Source of the DNA: Dyella telluris | GTDB lineage: Bacteria; Pseudomonadota; Gammaproteobacteria; Xanthomonadales; Rhodanobacteraceae | Length of the DNA stretch: 64,000 bases | Direction: 5' to 3' | NCBI RefSeq assembly: GCF_014297575.1 | Contig: NZ_CP060412.1 | Location: forward strand, 1,054,001-1,118,000 | Notes under the pieces: generated by a model | The model's database searches: none | Told to the model about the DNA's origin: nothing | The model's input: the letters and a program-made list of their open reading frames with translations, nothing else | Program-made: the position numbers and the translations under genes | Part shown: positions 56,621 to 64,000 of the stretch, piece after piece | Position numbering within the stretch: position 1 is the stretch's first letter | Layout: each line of letters opens with the position of its first letter

Positions 56621-57454
56621 ATGTCACGCATGCAAGGCGTCCCCTCCACGTTCCCGTCGCAACGCGACGAGGCCGAATTCCGTCTGGCGGCCCATCGGCC
56701 GGGCGTGGAGCTGTATCGGGCGCACATCGTGCGCCATGCCTTCGATCCACATACCCATGACGGTTTTGGCCTGGGCGCCATCGAATCGGGCGTGGAACGC
56801 TTTCGCTACCGCGGCGCGGACCATCTCGCGCCCGCCGACTCGGTGGTGATGATGAATCCCGACGAGCTGCACACGGGGCGCGCCGAAACCGAAGGCGGCT
56901 GGCATTACCGCATGGCGTACATCGAGCCGTCCGTGGTGGCCGAAGTCACCGGCGAGGCAGGATGGTGGTTCGACGACGTGGTGCGCGAAGACCTGCCCAG
57001 CGCACTGCGCGTCACCCAGTTGCTCAACGCGCTGTGGCAGGTGCGCGAACCGCTGGCCTTCGACAGCATGCTGTACGAACTGCTGGGGCTGTTCCGCCGC
57101 CATGCGCAGGTGCCACGCAAGGCCACGGATGGTGCGCCGGCGCGATTCGCGCCCGTGGTGGAATACCTGCATGCGAATCTCGCACAGCGGCTGACGCTGG
57201 ATGAACTCGCGGCAGTAGCCGGCCTGAGCCCCTTTCATTTCCTGCGGCAGTTCCAGTCACAGCATCACGCCACGCCCCAGCAGATGCTGATGGCGTTCCG
57301 CCTGGCCGAGGCCAAGCGGCAGCTGTCGCGTGGGCAACCGCCGGCGGACGTCGCAGCCGCGGTGGGCCTGGCCGACCAGGCACATCTCACCCGGGCATTT
57401 GCGCGACGTTACGGGGTGACGCCGGCGAAGTATCAGCGCGCGTTGCGCGGTTAG
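56621..57454 (+). CDS. AraC family transcriptional regulator
   Basis: 277 residues from MSRMQGVPSTFPSQ. The N-terminal cupin sensor domain (about 20-150) contains HTHDGFGLGAIESGVERFRYRG. The C-terminal double helix-turn-helix (about 185-275) contains TLDELAAVAGLSPFHFLRQFQSQHHATPQQMLMAFRL and AAAVGLADQAHLTRAFARRYGVTPAKYQR. It precedes an EamA-type exporter gene by 177 bases, with palindrome copy E between. AraC regulators next to DMT exporters usually control them. Confidence 0.92.
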   Translation: MSRMQGVPSTFPSQRDEAEFRLAAHRPGVELYRAHIVRHAFDPHTHDGFGLGAIESGVERFRYRGADHLAPADSVVMMNPDELHTGRAETEGGWHYRMAYIEPSVVAEVTGEAGWWFDDVVREDLPSALRVTQLLNALWQVREPLAFDSMLYELLGLFRRHAQVPRKATDGAPARFAPVVEYLHANLAQRLTLDELAAVAGLSPFHFLRQFQSQHHATPQQMLMAFRLAEAKRQLSRGQPPADVAAAVGLADQAHLTRAFARRYGVTPAKYQRALRG

Positions 57455-57473
57455 GCGTCCGTATCCTCGACTC

Positions 57474-57567
57474 TGTAGGAGCTCGCTTGCGCGCGACTGG
57501 ACTGCCGGTTGATCGTAGGGGAGCGGAGAGTCGTGGCTCCGCGGTCGCGCGCAAGCGCGCTCCTACA
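57474..57567. repeat. Dispersed palindromic repeat, copy E (variant arms)
   Basis: The arms 57474-57498 and 57543-57567 follow the family plan, but the inner hairpin is GCGCGC-TT-GCGCGC type instead of GCGCAC/GTGCGC, changed on both sides of the stem. The left arm also has one G-to-T change. It resembles the GAGC-rich repeats of Pseudomonas. Confidence 0.8.
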
Positions 57568-57631
57568 AAGAATTGCGCCACCCGCAATCTGGTACAAGAC
57601 CGCGCCACGCGATTAGGCCACGCTGCGGCCC

Positions 57632-58594
57632 ATGTGGACAGGCATTCTCTACGCACTCGCCGCCGGCCTCATGTGGGGCCTGGTGTTCGTCAGCCCGCTG
57701 TTGCTGCCGGAGTATCCGGCGGCGCTGCAATCGGTGGGCCGTTACCTCGCCTTCGGCGTCATCGCGCTGCCGCTGGGCTGGATGGACCGGCGCGCCCTGC
57801 GCATGCTTGGCCGCGCGGACTGGCTGGAGGCACTCAAGCTCGCCGCCGTGGGCAACTTGCTCTATTACCTCTGCCTGGCCAGCGCGATACAGCTGGCCGG
57901 CGCGCCACTGCCGACGATGATCATCGGCACGCTGCCGGTGGTGATCGCCATTACCGCGAACCTGCGCGATGCGCATCGCGATGGCCGGCTGCCATGGCTG
58001 TCGCTGGCGCCGTCGCTGGTGCTGATCGCGCTGGGCATCACCTGCGTGAACCGGGCGGAGCTGGCCGCACTCGATCATCCGTCGAGCGCCGAGCTCTGGC
58101 GCTATGCGCGAGGCGCCCTGCTCGCCATCGGCGCGGTGGTGTGCTGGACGTGGTATCCGCTGCGCAATGCCGACTGGTTGCGCCGCCACCCCGAACGCAG
58201 CCCGCGCACCTGGGCAACGGCACAAGGGCTGGCCACGCTGCCGCTCGCGTTGGGCGGCTATGCGGTGGTGTGGTCGTTGATGAAGATCAGCGGCAACCCG
58301 TTCGCGATGCCGTTGGGTCCGCATCCATGGCGATTCGTGGGGCTGATGGCCGCCATCGGCCTGTTCGCCTCATGGCTGGGCACGCTGTGCTGGAACGCCG
58401 CGAGCCAGCGCCTGCCGACGGCGCTGGTGGGGCAGCTGATCGTGTTCGAGACCCTGGCCGCGCTTTCCTATGCCTACGTGCTGCGCGGCCAGCCGCCCGG
58501 CCCGCTCACACTGGCTGGCGTGGCCCTGCTGGTGGCCGGCGTGGCGCTGGCGGTGCGCATCAAGCCGCGACCGGTCGAATTGTCTGTGGAATGA
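57632..58594 (+). CDS. EamA/DMT family transporter
   Basis: 320 residues with ten predicted membrane helices in two five-helix EamA halves (MWTGILYALAAGLMWGLVFVSPLLLPEY opens the first; LSYAYVLRGQPPGPLTLAGVALLVAGVALAVRI closes the second). These are inner-membrane exporters or exchangers of metabolites and amino acids. It lies downstream of AraC, its likely regulator. The substrate is unknown. Confidence 0.9.
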   Translation: MWTGILYALAAGLMWGLVFVSPLLLPEYPAALQSVGRYLAFGVIALPLGWMDRRALRMLGRADWLEALKLAAVGNLLYYLCLASAIQLAGAPLPTMIIGTLPVVIAITANLRDAHRDGRLPWLSLAPSLVLIALGITCVNRAELAALDHPSSAELWRYARGALLAIGAVVCWTWYPLRNADWLRRHPERSPRTWATAQGLATLPLALGGYAVVWSLMKISGNPFAMPLGPHPWRFVGLMAAIGLFASWLGTLCWNAASQRLPTALVGQLIVFETLAALSYAYVLRGQPPGPLTLAGVALLVAGVALAVRIKPRPVELSVE

Positions 58595-58635
58595 GGGTTC
58601 CCAAAGGTTGTTCCTGACACATCGGCACGGGCAAC

Positions 58636-59244
58636 ATGCAGTCTTCCGAACCCGCCGTGATCCTGCCGATGAATCATCCTGACTCCCGTATTCCCAGCGA
58701 CGCCAGCGCGCCGGTGGAAACCCTCCATGTCGGCAAGTGGCTGAGCCTGCGCAAGCGCGGGCGCTGGGAATATGCCGAGCGCAACAACCCCGGTGGCGCG
58801 GTGATCATTCTGGCGGTCACGCCGGAGGACAAGGTGCTGTTCGTCGAGCAGTACCGCGTCTCCATCCTCAAACACACCATCGAGATGCCTGCCGGCCTGG
58901 TGGGTGACCTTCACGAGCACGGCGATGAAGACGCCATGCTGGCCGCCGGTCGCGAGCTGGAAGAGGAAACCGGCTATCGCTGCGGCCGGCTGGAATTCGT
59001 GCATGAAGGCCCGTCGTCCTCGGGCATGAGCACCGAGATGATCGCCTTCGTGCGCGCCTGGGATCTGGTCAAGGTGGGTCCGGGCGGCGGTGACGAGTCC
59101 GAGAACATCATCGTGCACGAGGTGCCGCGCACGCAGGCCGGCGAGTGGCTGTTCGCCCGCGCGGCCGAGGGTTACTCGATCGATCCCAAGCTGTTCGCCG
59201 GCCTGTGGTTCATCGAGCACACCGGCGAGAAAGCGCGAAGCTGA
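58636..59244 (+). CDS. Nudix hydrolase (ADP-ribose pyrophosphatase type)
   Basis: 202 residues, with another possible start at 58672. The Nudix box runs through EDAMLAAGRELEEETGY (about 97-113) with the REUxEExGU core intact; the Gly that normally opens the box is displaced by two residues. The strand pair VLFVEQYRVSILKHTIEMPAGLV matches ADP-ribose pyrophosphatases, which clip ADP-ribose and similar compounds. It is a single gene 42 bases after the EamA gene. Confidence 0.9.
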   Translation: MQSSEPAVILPMNHPDSRIPSDASAPVETLHVGKWLSLRKRGRWEYAERNNPGGAVIILAVTPEDKVLFVEQYRVSILKHTIEMPAGLVGDLHEHGDEDAMLAAGRELEEETGYRCGRLEFVHEGPSSSGMSTEMIAFVRAWDLVKVGPGGGDESENIIVHEVPRTQAGEWLFARAAEGYSIDPKLFAGLWFIEHTGEKARS

Positions 59245-59338
59245 ACGCATCGTCGCGCCGGGGCTAAAGAAACCTGGGGAGCCGCCGATCTGAGTCATGT
59301 CGAACCTTTGCGACTGACCACATCACGGACCCCCTTTC

Positions 59339-59704
59339 ATGAAGAAGACCCTGATTGCCGCTGCCCTGTTCCTGTCTGCTCCGCTGGCTGCCCACGCTGC
59401 CTGCGCACCGACCGATTTCCAGGTGCAGGACTTCAAGATGAAGCTCGTCGGCGCTGGCGCCGCCGCCCGCCTGAGCCTGACCGGCCAGCTGGTGAACCAC
59501 TGCGCCGAAGCCGCCGCCGCCCAGATCACCATCGATGCCAAGGACGGTTCCGGCAAGGTCCTGGCCACCAAGAAGGGCTGGCCGGCCGGCACCACCAACA
59601 TCGCCCCGGGCCAGTCGGTGGATTTCGACCTGGGCCGCCTGTTCCGCTTCGATCCCGAAATGCAGCAGTACACCGTCGGCGTGGCCGACGTGCGCACCTG
59701 GTAA
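59339..59704 (+). CDS. Small exported beta-sandwich-like protein of unknown function
   Basis: 121 residues. A signal peptide (MKKTLIAAALFLSAPLAAHA) is followed by Cys and a roughly 100-residue domain of alternating strands (FQVQDFKMKLVGAGAAARLSLTGQLVNHCAEAAAAQITIDAKD). Two cysteines (CAPTDF and NHCAEA) could form a disulphide. The pattern resembles FxLYD-type periplasmic domains, but I do not recognise the family. It is a monocistronic gene ending at a strong terminator. Confidence 0.75.
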   Translation: MKKTLIAAALFLSAPLAAHAACAPTDFQVQDFKMKLVGAGAAARLSLTGQLVNHCAEAAAAQITIDAKDGSGKVLATKKGWPAGTTNIAPGQSVDFDLGRLFRFDPEMQQYTVGVADVRTW

Positions 59705-59750
59705 CCACCGTTGCCGGTGGCATGCCCTGCGTTCTGATTTGTTTCTTTTC

Positions 59751-59775
59751 AGGCCCCGTTTCGGGGCCTTTTTTT
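59751..59775 (+). terminator. Intrinsic terminator after the exported protein gene
   Basis: AGGCCCCG pairs with CGGGGCCT (59751-59758 with 59762-59769, loop TTT), followed by a run of seven T. It lies 47 bases after the stop. Confidence 0.93.
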
Positions 59776-59824
59776 GGCTGCGACCCGGCCAAACCGGGCG
59801 ACAAGTGTGACGCAGTTCAAGTTT

Positions 59825-59907
59825 TCGGACTCTTGTCCGATATGCTGGGGGACTCAGTGACAGCCTTACAGGAGGCTCAGGGCACCCCCATGGCCAGACG
59901 GGTGCCC
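59825..59907 (+). promoter_or_regulatory. Two hairpins in the leader of the diguanylate cyclase gene
   Basis: TCGGAC-TCTT-GTCCGA (59825-59840) and GGGCACCC/GGGTGCCC (59880-59887 with 59900-59907) lie in the 149 bases between the terminator and the start at 59925. The second ends 17 bases before the start codon. No U-run and no match to known c-di-GMP riboswitch sequence features was seen. Confidence 0.4.
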
Positions 59908-59924
59908 TGGTATCAGCGAGCGCC

Positions 59925-61121
59925 ATGCACCTAGACATTCCAACCTTGACGATTGTCAGTCTGCTGATGGGCATTGCCGCGTCAGTGGGCTTTACGTCGT
60001 TGATGGCGGTCATGAACACGCAGAAGGTCCTGCGCATCTGGGTAGCCAGCATCTGGATCAACACGTTGGGCATCACCCTGATCGGGCTGCGCAACCATAT
60101 TCCGGACGTCCTCTCGATCGTGCTCGGCAACGGCCTGCTGGTCACGGGCAACATCCTCACCCTTCGTGGCATCAAGCAGCACCTGGGCCGGCCCATGCGC
60201 TGGCGCTGGCCAATCCTGCTTGCGCTGGTCTACACCGGCGCCATCGCGTGGTTCGCCTTTGGCACGCCCAACCTCGGCGCGCGGCTGCTCGCCGGCAGCC
60301 TGCAGGCCATGGCGTTCAACCTTGCCTACGCTTACCTGCTGCTGCGCTACGCCGAACCAGACATCCGCAAGAGCTGCCGCATCGCCGGCGTGGTGCTGCT
60401 GGTCAACGGCCTGTTCTATCTCGTGCGGTCCTTCGTGCCGATGAATCCCGAGGCCAGCCAGAACCTGATGCTGGCGGGCGTACCGGTGGCCGCCACCTAT
60501 GTCATCGGGATCCTCACCACGCTGGCCTCCTACTTCGCCCTGCTGCAGCTGATCACCGAACGGCTGATGGTGGATCTGCGCCGCGCGGCGCGCACGGACG
60601 GGCTCACCGGCCTGCTCAACCGCAGCGCCATCGTGGCGGAAGGCCGTGAAGCGCTGGAGCGCTGCCAGGAGCGGGGGCAATCGTTCGCGCTGATGATCTT
60701 CGACCTCGACTACTTCAAGCAGATCAACGACCGCTGGGGCCACGACGCGGGCGACGCGGTGTTGCGCCACGTATCGCAGCAGCTGCGTGAGGCGATCCAG
60801 TGGCCGCACTACCTGTCCAGCCGCTACGGCGGCGAGGAATTCGTTGTCGCCCTGCCCGGCGCCACGCTGGACCAGGGGTTGGCCGCAGCCGAACGGCTGC
60901 GTCATGCGCTGGCCCATTCGCACGCACGCTTCAGCAACCAGAGCATCCCGGTCACCGCCAGCATCGGCGTGGCCGTGGCCCGATCGGGCACACGCTTCGA
61001 ACACCTGGTGCGGCAAGCCGACCACGCCATGTACCGCAGCAAGTCCGACGGTCGCAACGGTGTAAGCGCTGCCGATGACCTCGGCGGCCGGCTGGCGCAG
61101 GCCGGCGACTCCCGCTGCTGA
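59925..61121 (+). CDS. Membrane diguanylate cyclase (GGDEF protein)
   Basis: 398 residues. Six to seven membrane helices (about 5-215) form the sensor part. The GGDEF domain follows (about 228-385) with DGLTGLLNRSAIV, DLDYFKQINDRWGHDAGD and the active site RYGGEEF (GGEEF at 302-306). The position of the inhibitory RxxD site reads WPHY, so product inhibition at that site is unlikely. It makes c-di-GMP from two GTP. It is a single gene with a structured leader. Confidence 0.94.
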   Translation: MHLDIPTLTIVSLLMGIAASVGFTSLMAVMNTQKVLRIWVASIWINTLGITLIGLRNHIPDVLSIVLGNGLLVTGNILTLRGIKQHLGRPMRWRWPILLALVYTGAIAWFAFGTPNLGARLLAGSLQAMAFNLAYAYLLLRYAEPDIRKSCRIAGVVLLVNGLFYLVRSFVPMNPEASQNLMLAGVPVAATYVIGILTTLASYFALLQLITERLMVDLRRAARTDGLTGLLNRSAIVAEGREALERCQERGQSFALMIFDLDYFKQINDRWGHDAGDAVLRHVSQQLREAIQWPHYLSSRYGGEEFVVALPGATLDQGLAAAERLRHALAHSHARFSNQSIPVTASIGVAVARSGTRFEHLVRQADHAMYRSKSDGRNGVSAADDLGGRLAQAGDSRC

Positions 61122-61278
61122 CGGGCGCGTCCCCCGGCGACGCCGGGACTGACCATCTGGCTGATACGTTTCAGAAAAGCCCTACAGGCTTCTGAAATCC
61201 CCTGTCCCTCGCCTGTCGGGATTCTCGGCTATGCTGCCTGCGCTTCCGGGGGGAAGCGTTCAAGGGGAATCCAAGGTT

Positions 61279-62454
61279 ATGCATGACGAGACGATGGCCT
61301 CGGGCGTATACCTGCCCGAAATCGGTGCTGCCGCCGAGCGACCCGTTGTAAACAGCCGTACCCTGCAATTCCACGGCAATGCCGAGGACTATTTCCGCAT
61401 CTGGATCGTCAACGTCGCGCTGAGCCTGGTGACGCTGGGCATCTACTCGGCGTGGGCCACCGTGCGCACGCGCCGCTACATGTACGCCAACACCTGTCTT
61501 GGCGGCTCACCGTTCGACTACCTGGCCCGTCCGCTGCCCATCCTCAAGGGGCGCCTGCTGACCGCGCTCATCTTCGGCATCTATGCGCTGGGCGGGCAGT
61601 TCTTCAAGCCGGCACAGTTCGCCGCCGCGCTGCTCATCGCGGCCTTCATGCCGTGGATGATCGTCAAGAGCCTGATGTTCCGCGCGCGCTACTCCTCGTG
61701 GCGCGGCCTGCGCTTCTACTTCACCGACGACTACGCGGGCGCTTACAAGTGGTATCTGGGCGTCTATTTCCTGATGGGCATTCCGCTGGTGGCCATGGGG
61801 GCATCCTCGTTGACGGGGCACCCCATCTTCGGCGCACTGCTGTGCGTGATCGGCATGATCGCCCTGTATCCGTGGATCAAGGGCAACCAGCAGCAGTGGA
61901 TGGTGGAGAACCATCACTTCGGCGGCAAGTCGTTCAAGTTCAATGGCGACATGGGCAGCTATTACTCCATCTATGGCCTGGCAGCGCTCGTGGCGCTGGC
62001 CTGGTTCATGCCCACTACGGGCCTGTTCGGCGCATTGAGTCCCCTGCTCAAGGGCCAGATCAACGCGCACACCAAGCTGCCGCCGATCAGCTTCGTGCTC
62101 GCCGTCTACGCGTGCATGGTGCCGCTCTACCTCGGCGTCTGGACGTTCGTGCACACGCGCATGACCAACATGCTCTACAACCAGTCGCAACTGGGCACTT
62201 ATCGCTTCCGTTCGACGCTGGCGTACTGGCCGATGCTGGGCATCTACCTCACCAATGGGCTGGCCGTGCTGTGCACCATCGGGCTGGCCATGCCGTGGGC
62301 GCGCATCCGCATGGCGCGTTATCGCGCGGCGCATCTGGAAGTGATCGGCGGCGGCGACCTGAGCGACTTCGTGCGTGATGCGTTCTCCCATGGGGACATC
62401 GGCGCCACCGCCACCGAGTTGGACAGCCTGCTGGGCATCGACATCGGCCTGTGA
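61279..62454 (+). CDS. YjgN/DUF898 family inner-membrane protein
   Basis: 391 residues from MHDETMASGVYLPEIGAAAERP. Seven or so membrane helices with two copies of the family pattern, LQFHGNAEDYFRIWIVNVALSLVTLGIYSAWATVRTRRYMYANT and KFNGDMGSYYSIYGLAAL ... GTYRFRS. The function is unknown. It lies 4 bases upstream of an M48 metallopeptidase gene, a linkage seen in other proteobacteria, suggesting a joint job in the inner membrane. Confidence 0.9.
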   Translation: MHDETMASGVYLPEIGAAAERPVVNSRTLQFHGNAEDYFRIWIVNVALSLVTLGIYSAWATVRTRRYMYANTCLGGSPFDYLARPLPILKGRLLTALIFGIYALGGQFFKPAQFAAALLIAAFMPWMIVKSLMFRARYSSWRGLRFYFTDDYAGAYKWYLGVYFLMGIPLVAMGASSLTGHPIFGALLCVIGMIALYPWIKGNQQQWMVENHHFGGKSFKFNGDMGSYYSIYGLAALVALAWFMPTTGLFGALSPLLKGQINAHTKLPPISFVLAVYACMVPLYLGVWTFVHTRMTNMLYNQSQLGTYRFRSTLAYWPMLGIYLTNGLAVLCTIGLAMPWARIRMARYRAAHLEVIGGGDLSDFVRDAFSHGDIGATATELDSLLGIDIGL

Positions 62455-62458
62455 CGTG

Positions 62459-63523
62459 ATGGTTCCGGCGACCTATTTCGACGGACGATCCACTCGCGCC
62501 ACGCCGGTATCGGTGTGGCGCGAAGAGGCGATGCTGCGCTGGCGCACCGCCGACCGCCTGCTCGAATGGCAGGCGCCACTACAGGCCATCGAGCCCAGCG
62601 CCGGCGTCATCGGCCTGCCCTACACCCTGCGCCTGGTCGACGGCGCGCATCTGCAGATCGAGCACGACCAGTTGCCCGACGACTGGTTTCCCCGCCACCA
62701 CCGGCTGGAACGCCTGGTCGACTGGCTGGAGCGGCGGTGGCCGGCCGCCCTGGCGGGCATCGCCGTGATCGTGGTGGCGCTGGCCGGCCTGTTTGAGTTC
62801 GGCGTGCCATGGGCGGCCGACCGCATCGCCTCGCATATACCTTCCTCGCTGGAGAACGCCATGGGCACGCGTTCGCTGGCCGCGCTGGAAGGCCACCTGC
62901 TGTTGCCCACCACGCTGACGACTCGGCAGCAGGCGCACTACCAGGCCGTGTTCCAGCGTTTCGTGCAGAACATGCACGACCTGCCGGAGGTGCGCCTGCA
63001 CTTCTACAAGGCGCCGGCCATCGGCGCCAATGCGTTCGCCATGCCGGGCGGCACCGTGGTATTCACCGACGAACTGGCGAAGGCACTGCCGGATGACGAG
63101 GCGTTCATCGCCGTCATCGCGCACGAGCTTGGCCATCAGGCCCACCACCACATGATGCGGCAGGTGCTGCGCGGCTCCGGCGTCTTCATCGTGGCGGGCA
63201 TGCTCATGGGCGATGTCACCTCGCTGGGCGGCATCACCGCCGGCGTCCCCACCTTTCTCATCAACGCGCATTACACGCGTGGCTTCGAATCGGACGCGGA
63301 CCGCTTCGCCTTCGATGCCCTGGCACGCGATGGCATCGATCCGGTGGCCTTCGTGCATGCCATGCAGGCGCTCCAGAAGGCGCACCCTGGACTGAACGAG
63401 GTGGAGAAGGACTTGCGGTACGTGTCCAGCCATCCGATGACGGTCGAACGCATCGCCCAAGCCAACAAGGCATCGCAGGCGTTTCGCGCGCATGCGACAG
63501 GAAAGACGACGGCGGCTCGCTGA
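62459..63523 (+). CDS. M48 family zinc metallopeptidase, membrane-anchored
   Basis: 354 residues from MVPATYFDGRSTRATPVSVW, or from a GTG one codon earlier. A cytoplasmic N-terminal beta domain (about 1-85) leads to one membrane helix (about 99-121), then the peptidase. The zinc motif HELGH is at 222-226, and the third ligand Glu is in RGFESDADRFAFDAL. GANAFAMPGGTVVFTDEL is the usual M48 strand. It probably degrades or trims envelope proteins. Translation is likely coupled to the DUF898 gene. Confidence 0.92.
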   Translation: MVPATYFDGRSTRATPVSVWREEAMLRWRTADRLLEWQAPLQAIEPSAGVIGLPYTLRLVDGAHLQIEHDQLPDDWFPRHHRLERLVDWLERRWPAALAGIAVIVVALAGLFEFGVPWAADRIASHIPSSLENAMGTRSLAALEGHLLLPTTLTTRQQAHYQAVFQRFVQNMHDLPEVRLHFYKAPAIGANAFAMPGGTVVFTDELAKALPDDEAFIAVIAHELGHQAHHHMMRQVLRGSGVFIVAGMLMGDVTSLGGITAGVPTFLINAHYTRGFESDADRFAFDALARDGIDPVAFVHAMQALQKAHPGLNEVEKDLRYVSSHPMTVERIAQANKASQAFRAHATGKTTAAR

Positions 63524-63556
63524 GTCGCCGTCCCTTTTGCATCCACACTCGCGCGC

Positions 63557-63934
63557 TTACTTGGCGCCCTTGAGCTCGACCACCACCGCCTTGGTCGCCG
63601 TACTGCCCACGTTCTGGTTGCTGTGGGTGACCGGGGCGCTGTACATCGCATCGCCCGCCTTGTGCTCCGTTTCGGTGACTTTGCCGTCAGCCGTGGTCGT
63701 TTTCGTCTTGCCACCCGTCACGAAGTAGACCACGTTGGCCGGATGCGAATGCATCGGCAAGGTTTCGCCGGGCTTCAACCAGACTTCCGTCACCTTCACC
63801 TGGTCGTTGTCCACCAGTACCTTCGTGTTGTTCGGCGCCACCTTCGCCATGTCCTGCGCCAGCAAGGGGCCTGCGACAACACAGGCGAGCGCCAGCAAGG
63901 CAGCCTTTGCACTGCACGAAACAGAAACGGTCAT
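63557..63934 (-). CDS. Small exported cupin protein
   Basis: 125 residues. A signal peptide (MTVSVSCSAKAALLALACVVAGPLLAQ) precedes a single cupin fold. The first motif is LKPGETLPMHSHPANVVYFVTGG with metal-type His residues; the second is AGDAMYSAPVTHSNQNVG. Binding or enzymatic role unknown. It is convergent with the M48 peptidase gene, 33 bases apart. Nothing is recognisable from 63935 to the window end. Confidence 0.88.
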   Translation of the reverse strand: MTVSVSCSAKAALLALACVVAGPLLAQDMAKVAPNNTKVLVDNDQVKVTEVWLKPGETLPMHSHPANVVYFVTGGKTKTTTADGKVTETEHKAGDAMYSAPVTHSNQNVGSTATKAVVVELKGAK

Positions 63935-64000
63935 GACACGTCCTCCCTCGGTTCAACGGCGTCGTTGATGCCTCCGGAGTGCACGCCATGCATCCCGGAA

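Noticed and set aside
59776..59924. A c-di-GMP riboswitch upstream of the diguanylate cyclase
   Set aside because: The leader has two simple hairpins but none of the conserved GEMM sequence blocks that I would expect.

Overview
This is high-GC gammaproteobacterial chromosome. Ribosomal, RNA polymerase and translation proteins, the conserved gene orders and the dispersed 'TGTAGGAGCGC' palindromes all point to Xanthomonadales. My best guess is the Rhodanobacteraceae (Dyella, Rhodanobacter or Luteibacter type); this is inferred from recalled family resemblance, not from a search.

Region 1 (1-10.8 kb, minus strand) is the classic tRNA-tuf-secE-nusG-rplKAJL-rpoBC macro-operon. It reads right to left from a strong sigma70-type promoter at 10728-10756: tRNA-Tyr, tRNA-Gly, tRNA-Thr, tuf, tRNA-Trp, secE, nusG, rplK, rplA, rplJ, rplL, rpoB and the 5' part of rpoC, which runs off the left edge. 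An internal promoter precedes rplK, a terminator-like hairpin plus an L10-type leader precede rplJ, and hairpins lie in the rplL-rpoB and rpoB-rpoC spacers.

Region 2 (10.8-13.6 kb) is small accessory material: a hotdog thioesterase, a lipoprotein GDPD homologue that has lost catalytic residues, a GNAT protein whose 3' end overlaps it antisense, and a scar left from a deleted divergent marR / emrAB efflux locus.

Region 3 (13.6-23.7 kb) is translation and precursor metabolism. On the minus strand are a TPR lipoprotein, lolB, a GNAT-ispE reading frame, tRNA-Gln, prs, rplY, pth and ychF. Divergently on the plus strand are hemA and prfA. GNAT and IspE share one open frame with no stop between them.

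Region 4 (23.7-33.6 kb) holds a TPR O-GlcNAc-transferase-like protein, a PPK2 kinase, a glyoxalase/PhnB-fold protein, a PAS-GGDEF-EAL protein with an ELL motif, a yihY-tlpA-acyP operon, and wrbA-DUF2069.

Region 5 (33.6-46.3 kb) consists of regulator-target pairs: MocR with an outer-membrane barrel and an exported methyltransferase, LysR with an aldo/keto reductase, and Rrf2 beside a type II NADH dehydrogenase. The Rrf2 and NADH dehydrogenase genes share a promoter motif, which suggests a regulon. An AidB-like acyl-CoA dehydrogenase, a half-size asparaginase and a secreted S53 peptidase (sedolisin) complete the region.

Region 6 (46.3-64 kb) starts with a gene-free lower-GC block. It continues with a second PPK2, DUF465, SufT and the pnt transhydrogenase genes, which are split by an opposite-strand sigma factor-DUF3619-DUF3106 cluster. 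After these come cytidine deaminase, nitroreductase, a 5'-3' exonuclease, an AraC/EamA pair, a Nudix hydrolase, a diguanylate cyclase, DUF898-M48 peptidase and a secreted cupin. No phage, IS element, plasmid or CRISPR array is visible; the mobile-like material is the dispersed palindromic repeats.
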